Assembly: GCA_002104945.1 (NCBI GenBank)
Contig: MCFH01000013.1
Coordinates: 248,001-312,000 of the forward strand
Length of the DNA stretch: 64,000 bases
Reading direction: 5' to 3'
DNA from: Piromyces finnis
Taxonomy: Eukaryota > Neocallimastigomycota > Neocallimastigomycetes > Neocallimastigales > Neocallimastigaceae
The notes under the pieces are model-generated. The model was given only the letters and a program-made list of their open reading frames with translations. It was not told where the DNA came from and made no database searches. Below are positions 1 to 14,954 of the stretch, in pieces. How positions within the stretch are numbered: the first letter of the stretch is position 1; each line of letters opens with the position of its first letter. Made by a program: the position numbers and the translations under genes.

Positions 1-2471
1 ACATTGAATTCAGTCAAAGTCAATTATTAGGAGATGATATTACTACTGAAGATTTAATTAATGTCATTATGGAAGGTTCATCTTCAGCTCCAGTTGCTGC
101 ACCAGTTGCTGCACCAGTTGTCGCTCCAGTTGTTGCTCAATCATTTGTTGCTCCAGCTCCAGTTTCTGTTCCAGTTTCTGCCCCAGTTGCTGTTCAACCA
201 AGATCATTCCAACCAACCCCAGTTGCTTCTGTTCAACCAAGAGTTGCTCCAGTTCCAGTTACTGCTTCAGCTCCAGTTGCCCCAGTTGCTGCTGCTAAGC
301 CATCTAGTGGTCTCAACAAGGGTAAATTAACTAAGGATATCTCTGAAAAGCTACAAAGTATGTTAGGTTTAATTGATGAAGAAATTGATGTTACTATTCC
401 ACTTCGTGTCTATGGTTTAGATTCCTTAACTGCTATGGAATTAACCAAATGGATTGAAAGTGAAATGAATATTGAATTCAGTCAAAGTCAATTATTAGGA
501 GATGATATTACTACTGAAGATTTAATTAATGTTATTATGGAAGGTTCATCTTCAGCTCCAGTTGCTGCACCAGTTGCTGCACCAGTTGTCGCTCAATCAT
601 TTGTTGCTCCAGCTCCAGTTTCTGTTCCAGTTTCTGCCCCAGTTGCTGTTCAACCAAGATCATTCCAACCAACTCCAGTTGCCTCTGTTCAACCAAGAGC
701 TGCTCCAGTTCCAGTTGCTGCTTCAGCTCCAGTTGCCCCAGTTGCTGCTGCTAAGCCATCTAGTGGTCTCAACAAGGATAAATTAACTAAGGATATCTCT
801 GAAAAGTTACAAAGTATGTTAGGTTTAATTGATGAAGAAATTGATGTTACTATTCCACTTCGTGTCTACGGTTTAGATTCCTTAACTGCTATGGAATTAA
901 CCAAATGGATTGAAAGTGAAATGAACATTGAATTCAGTCAAAGTCAATTATTAGGAGATGATATTACTACTGAAGATTTAATTAATGTCATTATGGAAGG
1001 TTCATCTTCAGCTCCAGTTGCTGCACCAGTTGCCGCTCCAGTTGTTGCTCAATCATTTGTTGCTCCAGCTCCAGTTTCTGTTCCAGTTTCTGCCCCAGTT
1101 GCTGTTCAACCAAGATCATTCCAACCAACTCCAGTTGCCTCTGTTCAACCAAGAGCTGCTCCAGTTCCAGTTACTGCTTCAGCTCCAGTTGTCCCAGTTG
1201 CTGCTGCTAAGCCATCTAGTGGTCTCAACAAGGATAAATTAACTAAGGATATTTCTGAAAAGTTACAAAGTATGTTAGGTTTAATTGATGAAGAAATTGA
1301 TGTTACTATTCCACTTCGTGTCTACGGTTTAGATTCCTTAACTGCTATGGAATTAACCAAATGGATTGAAAGTGAAATGAACATTGAATTCAGTCAAAGT
1401 CAATTATTAGGAGATGATATTACTACTGAAGATTTAATTAATGTCATTATGGAAGGTTCATCTTCAGCTCCAGTTGCTGTTCCAGCTGTTGCTCCAGCAC
1501 CAGTTGCTGCCCCAGTTGCTGTTCAACCAAGATCATTCCAACCAACTCCAGTTGCCGCTCCAATAACTGTAGTATCTGCTCCTGTAGTTGCTCCAACCCC
1601 AATTAGATCAATCCAACCAACTCCAGTCGTTGCTCCAGTCGTTGCCCCAGTTGCCGCTGCTAAGCCATCTAGTGATCTCAACAAGGATAAATTAACTAAG
1701 GATATCTCTGAAAAGTTACAAAGCATGTTAGGTTTAATTGATGAAGAAATTGATGTTACTATTCCACTTCGTGTCTACGGTTTAGATTCCTTAACTGCTA
1801 TGGAATTAACCAAATGGATTGAAAGTGAAATGAATATTGAATTCAGTCAAAGTCAATTATTAGGAGATGATATTACTACTGAAGATTTAATTAATGTTAT
1901 TATGGAAGGTTCATCTTCAGCTCCAGCTGCTGTTTCAGTTGCTTCCCCAATTCAATCAAAATCATTTCAACCAGTAAGTGCAATGAATAGTATATTATCT
2001 AATAACGAAGTTATTAATACTTATTATAATGCTGCACCAATTAATAAGCCAACTACAAGTATTGCTGATAGTGACAGTACAGTTGATGCATCTATCGGCA
2101 GCCAATATAATGAAACCATTATTACTGACAATTTAAATAAAACTCAAGTTGTCACTGGAAATAAACAAGAAATTATAAAAAATTTAAAGAATGAAGTTAT
2201 TACCAAATTACAAGATTTATTAGGATTAGTAGATGAAGAAATAGATGTTAACGTTCCATTACAAGTTTATGGTTTAGATTCTTTAACTTCAATGGAAATT
2301 GTTAAATGGATTGAAAATGATAAGAATGTTGATCTTCCACAAACTGCATTATTAAATAGTGAAATCACAACAGAAGAACTTATTAATATGATTGCAACTA
2401 AGATTGTTGGTGAAGATACCATTAAAGCACCATCCTACGATCAATATATGGGCAATGAATTATTTATTTAA
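1..2471 (+). CDS. Polyketide synthase-like protein, C-terminal tandem ACP region (5' partial)
   Basis: The frame is open from base 3, so the gene starts upstream and only its C-terminus is here. It shows the tail of one acyl carrier protein domain, four nearly identical ACP domains and one divergent last ACP. Each has the phosphopantetheine attachment motif GLDSL. The modified Ser codons are at 423, 879, 1335, 1788 and 2280. ACPs are joined by long Ala/Pro/Val-rich linkers (APVAAPV type), an arrangement known from PUFA synthases and some iterative type I PKSs; the motif itself is more typical of modular PKS ACPs. ACPs carry the growing acyl chain as a thioester. No thioesterase, reductase or condensation domain follows, and the protein ends in a short tail after the last ACP, so release must use another domain or enzyme. 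The catalytic domains lie outside the window and the product cannot be predicted. Stop is TAA. Confidence 0.9.
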   Translation, partial: IEFSQSQLLGDDITTEDLINVIMEGSSSAPVAAPVAAPVVAPVVAQSFVAPAPVSVPVSAPVAVQPRSFQPTPVASVQPRVAPVPVTASAPVAPVAAAKPSSGLNKGKLTKDISEKLQSMLGLIDEEIDVTIPLRVYGLDSLTAMELTKWIESEMNIEFSQSQLLGDDITTEDLINVIMEGSSSAPVAAPVAAPVVAQSFVAPAPVSVPVSAPVAVQPRSFQPTPVASVQPRAAPVPVAASAPVAPVAAAKPSSGLNKDKLTKDISEKLQSMLGLIDEEIDVTIPLRVYGLDSLTAMELTKWIESEMNIEFSQSQLLGDDITTEDLINVIMEGSSSAPVAAPVAAPVVAQSFVAPAPVSVPVSAPVAVQPRSFQPTPVASVQPRAAPVPVTASAPVVPVAAAKPSSGLNKDKLTKDISEKLQSMLGLIDEEIDVTIPLRVYGLDSLTAMELTKWIESEMNIEFSQSQLLGDDITTEDLINVIMEGSSSAPVAVPAVAPAPVAAPVAVQPRSFQPTPVAAPITVVSAPVVAPTPIRSIQPTPVVAPVVAPVAAAKPSSDLNKDKLTKDISEKLQSMLGLIDEEIDVTIPLRVYGLDSLTAMELTKWIESEMNIEFSQSQLLGDDITTEDLINVIMEGSSSAPAAVSVASPIQSKSFQPVSAMNSILSNNEVINTYYNAAPINKPTTSIADSDSTVDASIGSQYNETIITDNLNKTQVVTGNKQEIIKNLKNEVITKLQDLLGLVDEEIDVNVPLQVYGLDSLTSMEIVKWIENDKNVDLPQTALLNSEITTEELINMIATKIVGEDTIKAPSYDQYMGNELFI
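69..1901 (+). repeat. Tandem 453-468 bp repeats, each encoding a linker plus one ACP
   Basis: Four consecutive units begin at 69, 537, 993 and 1449, and the last ends at 1901. Lengths are 468, 456, 456 and 453 bp. The ACP halves are almost identical in nucleotide sequence, including synonymous positions. The linker halves differ by insertion or loss of Ala/Pro/Val blocks. Bases 3-68 match the end of another unit, so the array continues upstream. This points to recent duplication or ongoing gene conversion. The last ACP (about 2190-2400) has diverged and stands outside the array. Confidence 0.95.
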
Positions 2472-3828
2472 GACCAATGCTTTTCTAAAGATATTTAATA
2501 TATAATAGAATATATTTCAAAAATTTTAAACATATCCAACAAAAAAAAAATAATAAAAGTAAAAAAAAAATATTTCATATATTTAATACCCAATTTAAAA
2601 TTAATATACAAAATAATCTATAGAACAACATATCAATTTTATTAAAAAGAAAAGATAAATTCCACAAAAGAAAAATTAATTATCAAAGTTAACAATCAAA
2701 AAGCAAATGATTCTAATTTTATTATTATTTATTTTAATTCTTTTTTGATGATCATTTTTACATATTATCAGGGGAAAAAAAGTTTTTTTTTTTTTTTTTT
2801 AAACGATAAAAGAAAATTTACAAAAGAAATCCCAATAAATTCTAGCCATTATTTTTTAATAAACTTTACAAAATAGAAGGAAAAAAATTATTTATATATT
2901 ATAATAGTATCGAAATATTATGTATAGTGTATAAATAAATTTTTTATATTTATAGAAATGGATTATATCATATAAGTTAAAGAATAAACTATTATATTAA
3001 ATGATATATACTTGTTATTATATATATATTAAAGAAAAAGAATAACCAAAAAAAAAAAAAAGTTTTAAAAAATTACGAAAATATCAAAAATAGAAAAATG
3101 AATATAAAGTGAAAAAAAAAAAAAGGAAACTATTATTACAAAAAAAGCACATAATTTATAAAAAAAAAAAAGAAAAAAGGAACAAACATCTATCATATTA
3201 CAACAACAAAATATTTAAACAACCTATATATTATAGAAAATGAAAATAGAGATTTAAATTATTATTAAAACATAAGATTTTATTATGTTTTTCATTATTT
3301 ATAAAATAATTTATAAAAAAGATTTTTTTTTTTTTTTAGATTTTTGTTTAAAAATATTATGTTTATATTAGAAAAAAAAAAAAAAAAAGATAAAAAATTT
3401 GATGAGTTGATAAAAGTATAATATAAAAAATAGTATTTTTAATGAAATTTAAAAAAAAAAAAAGAAATATTAGTAAAAAATAAAAAATATAAAAAAAAAA
3501 AAAAATTACAATTTTATTTTTGTGTGTTCAATAGCTAAAAAAAATTAATTTAGAAAAAAAAAAAGTGAAACTTTTTGTTTCAAAATAAGTAGGCATTATT
3601 AAAGTAGGCATTTAATTTTTTTTATTTTTTTTTAAAAAAAATGTTATCTTTTTTTGGTCTAATTATTTTTTTTTTTAATTTAAATTTTTTTTTATTTAAT
3701 TTTTTTAAAGATTAATTTTGATAGATTTTTAGTTTTAAAAAAACTATTTTTTTTTTTTTTTTTAAATTGATTGTAATTATTTTATTAATATCTTTTTTTT
3801 ATTTATTTTTGATAGAATTGGTAAGGTG

Positions 3829-3860
<32 letters not shown>

Positions 3861-4280
3861 TATATAAAATATATTGGGTTATTCTATAAAAGATATTATG
3901 AAAAAAAAAAAAAAAACTTTTTTTTTTCAATTTTAATATTTCTAATTTTTTTTTTTTTTTTTTTATTAATTTATATTTATAAATATATATGTATAAAATT
4001 AAATTGTTATATTATTTTAATAATTTTGAATATGAAAAATTTTGTACTTGAAATAGTAATGAAAAAAAAAAAAAGTAGAAAATGAAATAAAAAAAGAAAA
4101 AAAAAATGGTAACTTTAATTTATATATAAATATTCTTTTCTTTTCTTCATTCTACTTTTTTTTTTTTTTCTTCCTTTAAATAAAAAATATCTGTTACACA
4201 ATAATATATTACAGGATATTATTGTATACTACAATAAAAGAAACATTAATGTTTTTTAAATGTTTTTTTGTTTTCTGTTT
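2472..4280. other. Intergenic spacer, A/T homopolymers
   Basis: This lies between the convergent PKS-like gene and the CaaX coiled-coil gene. It consists of poly-A and poly-T runs of 10-25 bases in very A+T-rich DNA. I see no reading frame, RNA gene or GC-rich block. It presumably holds the two 3' ends. Confidence 0.7.
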
Positions 4281-6187
4281 TTACATTACTATACAACATC
4301 CAGCTTCACTGTTCTTCTTTGAACTATGCTTTGAACTTTCTCTTGGAACAACTGGTCTTTGTTTTGGTAAATTTAAATCTTTAAGTTCAATATTATTATT
4401 TCTAAGTTGATTATCTTCTGATTTATTATCTGATTCTGATTCAGGTTCAGGTTCAGGTTCAGTTCTATGAAGATTTTCTTCAGCATCTAAAATATAGAAT
4501 AAATAGGTGGGTGTTTTGACAATTAATTATATATTATCTTGATAATTATTAGATAAATAATACAAATATATTAAATACATTACCATTATAACGATTAAAG
4601 AATTCAGACCAATCATTATCATGTTCAATTTTTGCCATATCATCGAGGAAACCTTTCTTTGGTGGAAGAGGTGTTCTTTCTTTTGGTGATTCTTCTGGGT
4701 GAGTTATACGTTGTTCAGCTAAATAAGCACGACGAATTATAATTTTTTCTTCTTCAATCTTTCTTCTACGAGTATCGATTTCTTGTTGTTGCTTTAGTAT
4801 TTCCATAGCTTCTTCTAATTCTTTTTGCTCTTGTTCTAACTTTTTTCTTTCTTCCATAAGTTTTCTTCTTTCAGCTTCAACATCAAATGACATTTTCTTA
4901 TATTCTTCATTATTTATATTATTGATTTGTCCATTTTCTCCATAAAGTTGTTGAAGTTGTTCTTCCTTTTGTAAGAGAAGGGTTCTTCTTTTTTCGTTAT
5001 TTTTATTTCTTTCTTTAACATCTTGTGATCTTCTCATTAATTGTTGACGTTGTTGTTCCCAATTTTGAATTTCTTCAGCTTCGGCCTTTAATCTTTCTTG
5101 TCTTTCATATTCAGCTTGTTTTTCTTTTCTTTCTCTTTCTTCCTTTTCTCTACGAATCTTTTCTAATCTTTGGTTTTCTAATTCCATTTGTTTTCTGGCC
5201 TTTTGTTCTCTTTCTGCTTCACGTCTATGCTGTCTTTCTCTTTCTCTAGCTTCTTCTTCTTCTCTTTCTCTTTGTAATTGAAGTTGACGTTGTCTTTCTC
5301 TTTCTCTAGCTTCTTCTTCTTCTTTTTCTTTTTGTAATTGAATTTGACGTTGTCTTTCTCTTTCTTCTTCTTCTTCTTTTCTTCTCTTTTCTTCTGCTTC
5401 ACGTCTAGCCTTAGCTTCTAAATATTCTTCTCTTTGAGCTGGAGTCATACGTCTAATTTTTCTTTCTTCTTCTAATTGTTCAAATCTCATTTTTTGAATC
5501 TTCCATTTTTCAGCCTTTTCTTTTTCTCTTCTTTCTTCTTCTAATCTACGTTCTTCTTCTTCTCTTTGCTTTTGTAATTTTTTATCTTCTTCAATCTTCT
5601 TTTTAACTAATAAAGCTTTTTCAAAAGCTTGTTGTTCACTTCTTGCCAATTCTCTTAATCTTTCTTCTTCCTTTTGCTTTAATGTTTCTTTCTTTTGTTT
5701 TTCAAAATCATCCATATGTTGTTTTTGTTCTTTTGATTGTTCCAAATACATTTCATTTTGCATTTTTATACGACGTTGTTCTTCTAATAATTTTTCATTT
5801 TGACTTTGCATTAATTTTTCTTTAAGAATATGAGCTTTTTCATATACTTCATTTTCTCTATCTTGAATTTTTAATTGTTGTTCTCTTTCATTTTGTAAAC
5901 GTTGTTTTTTAACATTATCTTCAAAAGCTGTTAAAGCGTTAATTCTATCACTGTTACCAGCTTCTCTGAGTTTTTGACGTTCGTTTTCGACGTTAACTGG
6001 AGAATCTGGTCTCATCATAACTAAAGGTGAAGCTGGTCTACTATTATTACTTGGTGAAAACTTTTATTAAAATAAAATAAATATATATATATTAAAATAA
6101 TTTATTAATTAATCCTTTGCTCATTATAATTAAGGTAATTTATTAATTAATTTTTTCTTATTATAATGTAATTTAAATCTTTACCAT
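4281..6187 (-). CDS. Charged coiled-coil protein with C-terminal CaaX prenylation box
   Basis: The model has three exons: 6187-6185, 6060-4584 and 4486-4281, giving 561 residues. The first coding exon is only the ATG, directly followed by a GTAAAG donor; the frame continues through FSPSNNSRPASPLVMMRPDS. An alternative start is the Met pair at 6018, already in exon 2. Residues about 30-480 are almost pure Glu/Arg/Lys/Gln, a long single alpha helix or coiled coil with repeats of EEEARERERQR type. The last exon encodes an acidic Pro/Glu/Ser tail ending SEAGCCIVM. CIVM is a good CaaX box; Met at the end favours farnesylation, and the Cys before it could be palmitoylated. The protein is therefore probably tethered to a membrane. 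I do not recognise the family; similarity to caldesmon or MAP7-type helices would be compositional. There is no catalytic motif. Confidence 0.8.
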
Positions 6188-8059
6188 TTTATTATAATAT
6201 AAAAATTTCTATTTTTTTTTTAAATTGAATAATTTATATAATTGATTAATTCGAATTTATTTCAATTAATAATTATTAAAAATAAAAAATTGTTATTGTT
6301 TGCTAAAAATATAAATAATATATATTCTGGGATTTATATTATAAAATATATGTTAGAATTTCTATATTTAATGTTAAGAATTTAACAATTATTTTATATA
6401 TTATATAAAGAATAGCAATTACTTACTTTTAAATTTTTTAAAGACTTTCAATTCTTTTAATTTTATAATATATTTCAATATACTTACAATTTAATTCTTT
6501 ATTTTTATTTTATTGTTTTATTATTTTGTTGCTTTGTGTATATTATGTTTTTATTAACTTTGGTAAATATTTTGTATTTTGTTATTATTATTATTTTTAT
6601 TTATTGTAGCTTATATTGAATTATATTTTGTTTATTATTGTTTTATTTCTATTATTACTTTTCTTTTCCCTCTTTTTTTTTTTTTTTTTTTTTTTTTATT
6701 GTGCGAATTCAAAAAAAAAAGAAAGAAAAGAAAATCCTTTGTATATTAAAGTTTAAAAAACGAATAAAAAAAGAAGTTTTTTTATGTTAAAAAAGTTTCT
6801 TTTTTTTTTTTTTAAATTTTAAATTTGTATTATTTTTTTTCTTTTAGCTTTTTATTATTATTATTTTATTTCTATAGCTTTTTTTTATTATTTTTATTAT
6901 TATTTTTTGTAATTTATTATTAATAACTAATTAAAAAAAAGAAAGATATTTCTTTTTTTAATTATTTATAAATTATTTAATCTTTAAATTACTACTTTTT
7001 TTATTTAATTTTATGTTTAAATTTTAAAAAAAAAAAAAAAAAAAAAAAAGAAAAAATTTTCTTTATATTTTTTTATATAATATTTTTAATACTAAAATTT
7101 AATTATAAAATTTTAAATATAGAGAGACAAACAACCAGAATTATTAGCCAGCAGTAATTTTTTTGTTCCTATCTATTTAGATAGAAAGTAATAATAATAA
7201 AAAAAAAAAGGTTACTCAATAAATAATATTATGTTGTGCTTCTATATAATTAAATATATTATAATATATCTATAATATATTTCATTATATTAATGTATTC
7301 TGTTAAAAAGTTAATATATAATAATTTTAAATAAAAAAATTATCATTCTATATTATAATATATTCTTATATATTATAAATATATATTATGAATATATTTA
7401 GGATAAAAATAATAATTATGTACAAATTATATTTTGTATTACATTGATCAGTTATATTAATAAATTAAAATTTAAAAAAGATTTTATAAAAAATATTTAT
7501 AGAAAATTAATATATAACAATATATTATTATTATAAAAAGTATGACTTTTCAATTAAAATATAGTTAAAAATTTCAATGATTAATATATTATAATATATA
7601 TTATTAATATAATCTAATAAAATACGTTATAAAAATAATCTATTAAAAATTATATTAAATGAGATGTAAAAATATTTTTAAAAAATTCGTGTAACACTTT
7701 AAAATATTAATAAATATTATATTATATATATAATATAATATAATTATTATAATTAAGATGAATTGAAAAATATATTGAGAAGTATATAAAAAATTAATAT
7801 AAATAAGGTTTTTGTACTATCAACTCATTTAAAATATTATTTAATAAAGTTTTTAATTACTGGTCCTTTGTTATACGTTTTAATTAAAAAAAAAATTGTG
7901 GTAAAAACTTCAAAATTTCCACATTTTGAAGGAACAAATAAAATAATTAGAATTAGAAAATTGTTCCTTAAGTTTTACTAGTGTAACGTATGTGATTATG
8001 GTAAATTATTGATAAATAATAATTTTTATACTTAATATTCATAATGTAATAGTAATCGG

Positions 8060-8210
8060 TAATAGTAATAGTAATAGTAATAGTAATAGTAATAGTAATA
8101 GTAATAGTAATAGTAATAGTAATAGTAATAGTAATAGTAATAGTAATAGTAATAGTAATAGTAATAGTAATAGTAATAGTAATAGTAATAGTAATAGTAA
8201 TAGTAATAGT
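8060..8210. repeat. (TAATAG)n microsatellite
   Basis: About 25 uninterrupted copies of a 6-bp unit. The reading frame across it would encode only poly-Leu on the minus strand and is not a gene. Confidence 0.97.
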
Positions 8211-8655
8211 ATTTTTTTTGCTAAAAGATTTGTTGTTAAAGTTATCCTTAGTATTTTATTCTTCAATTCTATAATAAACGAAAGATGATCTCTATATAAA
8301 CAATAAAATAGATAATAAAGGAAAAAAAAGTATTTTTTTCTTATTTTTATTTTAGTAAATTAATATGTTTAACATTATTATGCTATAAAAAAAAGAATAT
8401 CTATTTTATATAGAACTTCTTTGAGAATATCTTAAGAGTAATATTAAATATTAAAATAGAAAAATTTATTAAGAAAACAACTTTTCATATTATGAATGAA
8501 TAACCCAATTCTATTGATCTTTCTATTAATTTATTTTTATTCTTTATAATATATATAAAATCTTAAAATATGAGCTCTTTTTTTTTTTTTTTTTTTTTGA
8601 TTATTAACATTTATAAATATTATTATATAATAAGAATAATCATGAAAGTAAAATA

Positions 8656-8754
<99 letters not shown>

Positions 8755-8756
8755 AT
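8656..8756. repeat. (TAAA)n microsatellite
   Basis: About 25 uninterrupted copies of a 4-bp unit, some 350 bp upstream of the F-box gene start. Confidence 0.97.
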
Positions 8757-9099
8757 TAAATTTTTGTTAAAAATTTCCGTGTGTTTTAATTACTTTATAA
8801 AATAAAATTATTATCTTTTACTTTTTTAAGTCAATTATATATCTATTAATTATTTATTAAAAAAACTTTAATTAGATAGTTTGAATTTCTTTGAATTTTT
8901 ACTTTTTTAATTGCTATGTTACTATGGATTGTATACATTGAAGATAAAAAAAATATTGAGAGAAAGATAGACAGGATATTTAATTAATACCTTTTTTTCT
9001 TTTCTTTTTTATTTTTTTTTTTTAAAAATATGTAAATTATTTTTCAATATAGAAAATTCTAAGAATAAATAAAAATTCAAAAAGGAAACACCTCAAAAA

Positions 9100-13045
<3,946 letters not shown>

Positions 13046-13597
13046 ATGCTTAAAGTACTATTTTATTATTATTTATGCCATTTTTTTCTTTTCTTTTTTT
13101 TTTTTTTTTTTTTTTTCTTTTTTAAATTTTAATTATTTAATATTTAATAAAATAGAGTAAAGGTATTTTTACCAATTATTAAAATCAACATACCACTATT
13201 ATATCAAAAACTTTTTATTTATTCAACCCGATATATATCTATATATAATACATTATGAAAAATAGAATAGAAAATTAAACAAAAAACTTTATAACAAATT
13301 TAAATTTTTAAAAAAATATATTTTAAACAGTTCATTATTATTAGGCTTTTTAGTATTCATTACTATTGAAAAATAAATTAGAGCAATGGAAGACCGAAAA
13401 TTACTTAAAAAATTATAAATTAATTAATACATATTACAAGTTCATTAAAACTAATTGTAATTACAAAAAATCTATTATAATGATATTTATTGTTATTAAA
13501 ATTAGCAATATTTCTTCCAAGAAATTATATTTCATATAAATAAAAAAATAGACAAAGTTAATACATTTTAAATACAATTTATTATCCATATGTATTA

Positions 13598-13646
<49 letters not shown>

Positions 13647-14226
13647 GACTTTTAAAAAACTCTAATTTAATTCCTATTCTTTTATACATTTTACCCACAT
13701 AATTCATAATAATTATTGAAAAGTAATTATAGAAATGAATATAATTAAAGTTTTAGAGAAATCCTTCTTATTTTTTTAAAACTTAAAACTTTTAAAAATT
13801 ATTTAAAAATAAACTTTTGAAAATTTATATATTTATATAAAGTTTGTTAAATGTACATGTAAATTTGAAAAAGAAATAAGAGATAGAGTTATAAGGTGAA
13901 TAATTTTATGCATATATTTTATAAATTGACATTGAAATAAATAATAATAATAAGGTTAAAAAATGATATTTGAATTATATATTCTAGTAAAAACGAAATA
14001 ATATTAATATTAAATAATAATAATAATGTCTTTATTATTATTAATAAGTATAATACTAATCATAATCATAATAATGATAATAATATAAAAGATAATTTTA
14101 ATACTTTTAGGTTATGAAAAATTTATTATTAATAGAATATTATATTTATTATAAGAAAAAAAAACCTTTTTTTTTCTTATAAAATTAGAAATAAAATAAA
14201 TTAATATTAATAATAAAAAAAAAAAC

Positions 14227-14257
<31 letters not shown>

Positions 14258-14954
14258 ATATATATGTTAAAAGTAATGAAATTGTACTTCTAATCAATAT
14301 TGAATGTAATAAAGACTTTTCATATATTAACATTTATAAGGCATTTTTTTCATTTTTACTTTTATCAAATAATTTCAATAAAATATTGTAATATTAACTA
14401 TTTTATTATATTTCTTTGCAAAATAATTTTATAAAAACGAACATGCTAAACCATTATAATTAATACAATATTATAAAGAAATCTGGAATAAGATTTTATT
14501 ATGAAAACGAATATAAATAAAACTATATCATAATAAATTCAATAATTGAATTTTAATTTTAATTTATATACAAATATCATATTTTTGTATATATTTAATA
14601 TTGGTGAAGATAAATAATACTATTTAGTCTAGATTTTTGAAAGTTAGTTGGTACTATGAATATATATATATTCATATATAAAGCATATTATATTAGACAA
14701 ATAAAATAATATAAGATGATGATAATTCTTATTTATTATTAATATAATATTTTCATCAATCAATTTTATAATTAATTAATAATAATTAAAAAGTAAAACT
14801 CAAAAACCCTTAAACTTCTATATTCAACAATATCATCAAAGTTTACATATTATTTATATTCTATATATATATATTATACTTAATCTGCAATATATAAAAA
14901 GTTTAAAAGAAATTTAAAAAAGAAAAGAAAAATAATTAATTATCAATATATAAC
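13046..14954. other. Intergenic spacer
   Basis: A+T-rich DNA between two genes on the same strand, with a (TTA)n run at about 13599-13646 and several poly-A and poly-T tracts. No gene is visible. The last few hundred bases should hold the promoter of the LIM-RapGAP gene. Confidence 0.65.

Larger units (their letters stand above)
6188..9099. other. Divergent intergenic region with two microsatellites
   Basis: This separates the CaaX coiled-coil gene (-) from the F-box gene (+) and should contain both promoters. It is A+T-rich with long homopolymers and two microsatellites at 8060-8210 and 8656-8756, listed separately. No coding or RNA gene is visible. Confidence 0.65.

Noticed and set aside
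61-1242. Gln/Leu-rich open frames in another frame of the ACP array, and a minus-strand frame at 1523-1726
   Set aside because: Shadows of the Pro/Ala/Val linker codons; the real frame carries the ACP motifs.
8039-8266. Poly-Leu open frame on the minus strand
   Set aside because: Translation of the TAATAG microsatellite.
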